This document shows positions 62,389 through 64,000 of a stretch of 64,000 bases of DNA, one piece after another. Numbering within the stretch: position 1 is the first letter of the stretch; each line of letters starts with the position of its first letter. This stretch comes from Setophaga petechia. Its lineage: Eukaryota > Chordata > Aves > Passeriformes > Parulidae. The position numbers were made by a program, and so were the translations under genes. Under the pieces are notes generated by a model, which was not told where the DNA came from, ran no database searches, and saw nothing but the letters and a program-made list of their open reading frames with translations. Location: contig JANCRA010000009.1 of assembly GCA_024362935.1 (NCBI GenBank), forward strand, positions 19,041,572 to 19,105,571. Reading direction: 5' to 3'.

Positions 62389-62394
62389 AATAAA
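62389..62394 (+). terminator. Candidate distal polyadenylation signal AATAAA
   Basis: A canonical hexamer in GTGTAAAATAAATTCTCAGC, about 3.1 kb after the stop codon, with a T/G-rich stretch (TTATTTTGTTGG) at about 62455. Another hexamer lies at 62180-62185. Either could end a long-UTR transcript; the motif is the only evidence. Confidence 0.35.
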
Positions 62395-64000
62395 TTCTCA
62401 GCACTTTCAAAAGTAGTAGTTGCATCTGCTGCCTTTCATATTAGGTTGCAAGCTTATTTTGTTGGACACCTTTACAAAGTGAAATGAAACTTTTTACCAA
62501 GATTGATGTTGTCATGTCAGTTAGGTGGCAGTCAGACTCAACATTTCTCCAACAACACTTATTTTTAGTGATAGGGAAATGGTTCTCATTTTCCTGGTGT
62601 TGTCTTCATGAAGAGAAAGGTTCTCAGAATTTTGTACCTTGAGATGATGAGGTGAAGAGGTTAGAGGTGCTGAAAGGGTTACAGAAATCATGTACTGTTA
62701 GTTGGTTACAGAACCAACTTTTTGCTTCCTATAAAGCAGATGATCTTTGGTTCCTCTGAGTAAGAATTTACATTCCAGTGTTTCTTCATGTAGCTGCAAG
62801 AAGCCACATCTGCTGTCTTGAGTTTCTGTGCAGAGCAAATCTGCCCTCTCTGAAGAGAGAAGGAGGAGATCTATTTTGTATTGCATGTACAAGGCAAAGG
62901 GAAGGTGATGTGAGGACTCCTCTAGCTGGGTTCATCAGTCTCTTTGTGGCCAGTTGCTTGTACAAAAATCAGGAGGCCAAAGTAAAGAGAGTCCACAGTC
63001 ATTTCCCCAGAACACTTTTTACAGATCTTGTGTCAGATTTTTCCATCTGCTTGAAGCTCCCCATCACACCGGCTTTTCTGTGATGAGTTCATAGAGATCA
63101 TGAACTCAGAGCAAAAAGGAAATAGTGATGAAGTGGTAGGGTGGTGGATAAATTTTGTTCTGCATCCCTCTGGTGAAATTTGCCATTCAAAGACAAAAGC
63201 CTCTGCATGGGAGAATTGCTACTAAGCCAGGACTCTCAAAGTGTGGTTTTCTTGCAGGATCCCAAAGGATATTTCATTTTTAATTTCAGAGAGCCAATAG
63301 TCATTAACTGTGATTGTGGTTTTGGCTTCTCTGCTCATTCCCACATTCAGTTTCAGATCTGAGTCTGTTTTGAAGCCTGGAAACATGCCTCTGCAAACAG
63401 AAAACCAAAACTCTTAAAACCTTGGAAATCTTATATGGGAATTGCCTGTTTTGAAGAAATGCTTGTGATTGAGTCATTAACAGTCCATGGCAGTTCCTGT
63501 GTGTGCACATGCCATTTCACAGCGCTGTCTCCTCTTGTGCTTACAGTGTTCTCTACCAAGCCCAACAGCAGGATTGGGCATATTTAACCTCCATCTTCTA
63601 TTTTCTTCTGCATGAGGCAAGTAGTGCAAAACCATGACATGCTGCATGCATTCAAAAGTATCAGCACTGCACTAAGATGTAAACTCTGAAAACCAATTTC
63701 ATATTGTATATTTCTTGCTCTGAATAGATCCTTCTCTTGGGCAATTTAAAAATGAATGGGAAAAAAAATAGCACCCAAAACTGCTGTGTTGCATTGCAAA
63801 TGAGTCTGAGACCTGCATTGGTTGTTGGTGCAAGCTGAATTGCTGGACAACTTTCTGATTCTTGAGCTGCCACAAGCTGTCACATGTACATGCTTCATGC
63901 AGACAGTCCTGTAAAAGAATCAGCAGGGGCATCTTCTGAGTTTTCATCTTCTAGTCTGAGGCCACTACCTCACCTCTGCTGAGTGCACAGAGCTCACTGA

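Larger units (their letters stand above)
59311..64000 (+). other. GUCY1A2: Candidate GUCY1A2 3' UTR and downstream DNA
   Basis: No coding frame with recognisable motifs follows the stop codon. The stretch holds AATAAA hexamers at 60037-60042, 60502-60507, 62180-62185 and 62389-62394, and an A-rich block at 60586-60660. Mammalian GUCY1A2 transcripts are known for very long 3' UTRs, so most or all of this could be transcribed UTR, but the true end cannot be placed from the sequence. Open frames at 60093-60290, 62778-63083 and 63180-63362 look random. I saw no repeat family between 60700 and 64000. Confidence 0.6.

Noticed and set aside
1..64000. CRISPR arrays, tRNA or rRNA genes, operons, phage or plasmid genes
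   Set aside because: I looked for regular spaced repeats, cloverleaf-like segments and dense adjacent coding frames and saw none. The window is one vertebrate gene with long introns.

Overview
This window is vertebrate, most probably avian, genomic DNA. It is AT-rich, its genes have long introns, and its recognisable repeats are mostly chicken-repeat-1 (CR1) LINE fragments plus one sequence resembling a passerine-type LTR. There are no bacterial features such as operons or ribosome binding sites, and no mammalian SINEs were recognised. The only protein-coding gene supported is the 3' part of GUCY1A2, the alpha-2 subunit of nitric-oxide-sensitive soluble guanylate cyclase, on the + strand.

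Layout: an exon already open at base 1 runs to 357 and encodes the signalling coiled coil and the start of the cyclase domain. A 17.2 kb intron follows (358-17524). The next exon is 17525-17668, then a 30.5 kb intron (17669-48177), an exon at 48178-48332, a 10.8 kb intron (48333-59102), and the last coding exon at 59103-59310, ending in a PDZ-ligand-like C terminus. The four exons join in frame to 287 codons plus stop, against about 732 residues for the known full-length protein, so the N-terminal part lies upstream of the window. From 59311 to the end is candidate 3' UTR and downstream DNA with several AATAAA hexamers.

The introns hold eight CR1 fragments: + strand at 14405-15137, 39251-39370, 50232-50303 and 54750-55535; - strand at 10440-10890, 27786-28450, 30491-30606 and 41246-41320. 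They also hold a probable solo LTR (about 19812-20368), a possible very old LINE relic (about 2430-3045), homopolymer tracts, and several hairpins. The most striking non-genic structure is a long imperfect inverted repeat at 43149-43529, with arms of about 117 bp and a 148 bp spacer. Nearly all short open frames in the window are chance frames in introns or pieces of CR1.

Functionally, the exons together encode the alpha half of an obligate alpha/beta cyclase heterodimer: the coiled coil, the two metal-binding aspartates and the dimer-facing surface, followed by a tail predicted to direct the enzyme to membrane scaffolds. I did not find a convincing previously undescribed system. The findings are local structural oddities and gene-architecture notes.
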